In this document: piece by piece, positions 4,150-6,195 of the stretch
Layout: each line of letters begins with the position of its first letter
Numbering within the stretch: position 1 is the first letter of the stretch
Assembly (NCBI GenBank): GCA_013003325.1
Contig: JABDJU010000073.1
Coordinates: 1-6,195 of the forward strand
Source: Acidimicrobiales bacterium
GTDB lineage: Bacteria; Actinomycetota; Acidimicrobiia; Acidimicrobiales; SZUA-35
Direction of reading: 5' to 3'
DNA length: 6,195 nucleotides
The notes under the pieces: model-generated
Seen by the model: only the letters and a program-made list of their open reading frames with translations
Databases searched by the model: none
What the model was told of the DNA's origin: nothing
Position numbers and translations under genes: made by a program

Positions 4150-6195
4150 TCAGATCCCGGCGGTCACCGGGGTGTTGATCACAATGTCGTAACGGTCGGC
4201 CAGATCGTCGATCTCGGAGGAGATCGACGACCTGGCTGATTCGTCGTCGGCTACCGACCGGGTGAAGAGCAGCAGCGGCATCAGCTCGAAGTCGGCCACG
4301 GTCTCCCGCAGTCGATCGATCGATCCCGTGGCCGAACTGAACGCGGCACCTCGACCGTCGTGGGCCAGCTCACACTTGGCCGCGGCCAGGGCGGCAGCCG
4401 GCCCGAAACGCTCCCGCATCTCGAGCGACACCTTCTCCGACACGGCCCGGGCCCCAAACAGATCACCTCGATCGACCAGCACCGACGCCAGATCGAGCTG
4501 AGCCTCGGCCACACTCATCGGCTGGCCGAGCGACTGGGCCTCCTCGATCGTTTCTCGCAACGCCGCTTCGGCCTCGCTGAGTTGGCCGGCGCCGGCGAGG
4601 GCTCGGCCGAGATTGAGTCCGACGAAGGGCAGCAGGTCGCGGTAGTCCGATGCCAGCGCCGTGCGGCGAGCCCCGGTGAGGATTTCGATCGCCTCGTCGA
4701 AGCGACGCTGGTTCACCAGCACCTCGGCCACATTTGCGGCCGCCGACGCGCTGCCAGCCTCGTTGCCGGTCATGGCATCGGTGCGCTGGGTCTCCTCGTA
4801 GTATTCACGGGCTTTGGACCACTGACCGAGCAGGTAAGCCTGGCCGCCCAGTGCGCTGGTGGCCGAGGCCAGCGACGCGAGATCGCCCAGCTCGGCGAAG
4901 ATCCGGGCAGCCTCCTCGAGGTAGCGGGCCTCGTCGAACCGTCCCAGGATCAGCTGCGCGATGTCATGGCGTTCCATCGCCTCGGCCAGGGCGGCCGGCT
5001 CATCGGCCATCCGAGCCGCCTCGATGGCCTCGGTGGCTGCCGCCAGCGCCTTCTCGGGTTGCTGCTGATAGATACGAGTGGTGCTGGCGTAGGCCGCCAG
5101 CCTGGCGTCCGCCTTGCGGGCCAGCGGTCGAAGGTCGGTGGCCAGCGCCTTCCGGCCCCGCGTGATCAGGGCAAGAGCGGACTTGTAGGCGCCGGCCTGG
5201 GCTGCGGAATGAGCCCTCGCTAGCAGAACGTCGGCTTTTTCGACCGGTTCGGACAGGAGCCGCTGGCATCGTTGGTAGGCGTCGGCGGCTGGCTTGTAGC
5301 GACCGGCCAGTTGGAGCACGTCGCCGAGAGAGCGCCAAATCCGGGCTTGGTCGCCCGGCTCGTGATCGATCTGGCGGAGGGCGTCGAGGGCCAGGCGATA
5401 ATGCACCGCCGCCTCGACGTTGGCGTATTGTGACTTGGCTTCGTCGCCGGCCAGAAGGGCGAAACGATATGCCCGCTCGAAGTCGTGACCCTCGAGGTAG
5501 TGACGATCGAGCACGTGGGCGACCGCCGCCGAGTCCTTTCCGGCCGCTCGTTCAATTGCCCTGCCGGCTCGAAGATGGAGTTCGCGCCGTCGCTTGAACG
5601 ACAGCGACGCATACAGCGAATCCCGCAGCAGAGCGTGCCTGAAGCGGATGCGCTCACGGCCTTCTGGTTCGAGGAATTCCCTGAGCTGCTTGCTGATGGC
5701 GGTGGTGAATGCAACCTCCTCGCCCAGGACCTCGCTGAGAATCGAGGGCCGGAAGCTTAGGCCGAGCACCGACGCGCTACGCAGGAGATGGCGGGGGAGA
5801 GGTTCGAGCTCGTCGACCCGGGCCCCCATGACCTCCTCGACCGAGTCGGGAACCGCCACCATCTCCCCCCTTGCCTCGATGGCCCGGGTGATCTCTACCA
5901 GGAACAGCGGGTTGCCGCCGAGGCGGCTGGCGATCCGCGCCACGTCGTCAGGACGGAGCGGCACCGACGGGGTGGCCTGCACGATTGCCCCGACGACCGC
6001 CTCATCTTCGATTGGACCCAGTTCGATCAGGAGGGGGTCCGATGGCATGAAGCCGGTGTCCCGGGGTCGGCGGGTCACGACCATGGCCCAGGGGTTTTCG
6101 AGCGAGGCTCGTTCCAGCCGGTTCAGGACAACCTGGGATGCCTCGTCCATCCAGTGGGCATCTTCGACCACCAGCACCGTCTCCCCGGGCAGTTC
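4150..6195 (-). CDS. AAA/STAND-type ATPase with TPR repeats, C-terminal part (5' end outside window)
   Basis: The frame is open to the right window edge, so the GTG at 6177 is an internal valine. The 681 visible residues begin just before a Walker B motif (VLVVEDAHWMDEAS, 7-20). A strand ending in VVTRRP follows at about 39-43, then the GGNPLFLVE motif (93-101) typical of AAA_16-like modules of large bacterial regulators. A helical region with RFRHALLRDSLYASL (184-198) is also characteristic of these proteins. From about 238 to 593 there are eight or nine TPR-like units, such as GDVLQLAGRYKPAADAYQRC, YLLGQWSKAREYYEE and GRALAGAGQLSEAEAAL. The Walker A motif and any N-terminal effector domain lie outside. 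No LuxR helix-turn-helix follows the TPRs, so a MalT/LAL-type regulator is unlikely. Class III nucleotidyl cyclase, BTAD/SARP or protein kinase fusions with AAA-TPR remain possible. Such ATPases are thought to switch on nucleotide binding when the repeat region senses a partner. The visible fold is well supported; the output activity is unknown. Confidence 0.88.
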   Translation of the reverse strand, partial: ELPGETVLVVEDAHWMDEASQVVLNRLERASLENPWAMVVTRRPRDTGFMPSDPLLIELGPIEDEAVVGAIVQATPSVPLRPDDVARIASRLGGNPLFLVEITRAIEARGEMVAVPDSVEEVMGARVDELEPLPRHLLRSASVLGLSFRPSILSEVLGEEVAFTTAISKQLREFLEPEGRERIRFRHALLRDSLYASLSFKRRRELHLRAGRAIERAAGKDSAAVAHVLDRHYLEGHDFERAYRFALLAGDEAKSQYANVEAAVHYRLALDALRQIDHEPGDQARIWRSLGDVLQLAGRYKPAADAYQRCQRLLSEPVEKADVLLARAHSAAQAGAYKSALALITRGRKALATDLRPLARKADARLAAYASTTRIYQQQPEKALAAATEAIEAARMADEPAALAEAMERHDIAQLILGRFDEARYLEEAARIFAELGDLASLASATSALGGQAYLLGQWSKAREYYEETQRTDAMTGNEAGSASAAANVAEVLVNQRRFDEAIEILTGARRTALASDYRDLLPFVGLNLGRALAGAGQLSEAEAALRETIEEAQSLGQPMSVAEAQLDLASVLVDRGDLFGARAVSEKVSLEMRERFGPAAALAAAKCELAHDGRGAAFSSATGSIDRLRETVADFELMPLLLFTRSVADDESARSSISSEIDDLADRYDIVINTPVTAGI
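4196..4239. repeat. 44-nt near-perfect palindrome within the 3' end of the TPR gene
   Basis: Bases 4196-4215 pair with 4220-4239 at 18 of 20 positions around a GGAG loop (CTCC on the minus strand). The inner 11 pairs, 4205-4215 with 4220-4230, are perfect. The two non-Watson-Crick positions become one G-U wobble and one A-C mismatch in either transcript. On the minus strand it encodes ARSSISSEIDDLAD near the C-terminus, about 45 nt before the stop. On the plus strand it starts 54 nt after the stop of the exported-protein gene. No U tract follows on either side. It could end or stabilise the plus-strand transcript, or be a folded element in the TPR-gene mRNA; both roles are inferred. Confidence 0.6.

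Noticed and set aside
4312..4325. Tandem CGAT run in the TPR gene
   Set aside because: It is only three and a half copies of a 4-mer within normal codons; common in GC-rich genes and without further structure.
4360..5223. 287-codon open frame on the plus strand
   Set aside because: It is antisense to the well-supported TPR region; the Gly/Leu-rich product mirrors the Ala/Glu codons of the real gene.
5220..5714. 164-codon open frame on the minus strand
   Set aside because: It is a shifted frame of the TPR gene, Ser/Arg/Pro-rich, with no motifs.
6175..6177. GTG (minus strand) as the start of the TPR gene
   Set aside because: It lies inside a Walker B beta strand; an ATPase domain cannot begin there, and the frame stays open to the window edge.

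Overview
The window looks like chromosomal DNA from a high-GC Gram-positive bacterium, most likely an actinobacterium and possibly of the Acidimicrobiia type. This is inferred from the GC-rich codon use, the strong GGAGG ribosome binding sites, and the two large regulator-type proteins (WD40 tail and AAA/TPR) of a style common in Actinobacteria. No rRNA, tRNA, CRISPR array, intact mobile element or phage gene was seen.

Layout from left to right. (1) Bases 1-2001, plus strand: the C-terminal 666 residues of a large WD40 beta-propeller protein whose start lies outside the window. (2) Bases 2002-2111: a short convergent gap rich in small inverted and direct repeats that could end transcription. 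(3) Bases 2112-2696, minus strand: a 194-residue integral membrane protein with six predicted helices and no recognised family. (4) Bases 2697-2915: a divergent control region with a 20-bp operator-like palindrome just upstream of the membrane protein gene. (5) Bases 2916-4142, plus strand: a 408-residue exported, very acidic, beta-rich protein with eight cysteines, of unknown function. (6) Bases 4150-6195, minus strand: the C-terminal 681 residues of an AAA/STAND-type ATPase with a long TPR superhelix, cut off by the right window edge just before its Walker B motif.

How the genes relate: genes 2 and 3 are divergent and share a 219-bp control region. They are flanked on both sides by convergent tails of large multidomain proteins of the kind that act as signal-sensing switches (WD40 in one, TPR in the other). 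Nothing in the sequence proves that the four genes work together. The two middle genes, one in the membrane and one outside the cell, are the least explained part of the window. The most unusual nucleotide-level signals are a 44-nt near-perfect palindrome inside the last codons of the TPR gene (4196-4239) and the operator-like palindrome at 2716-2735.
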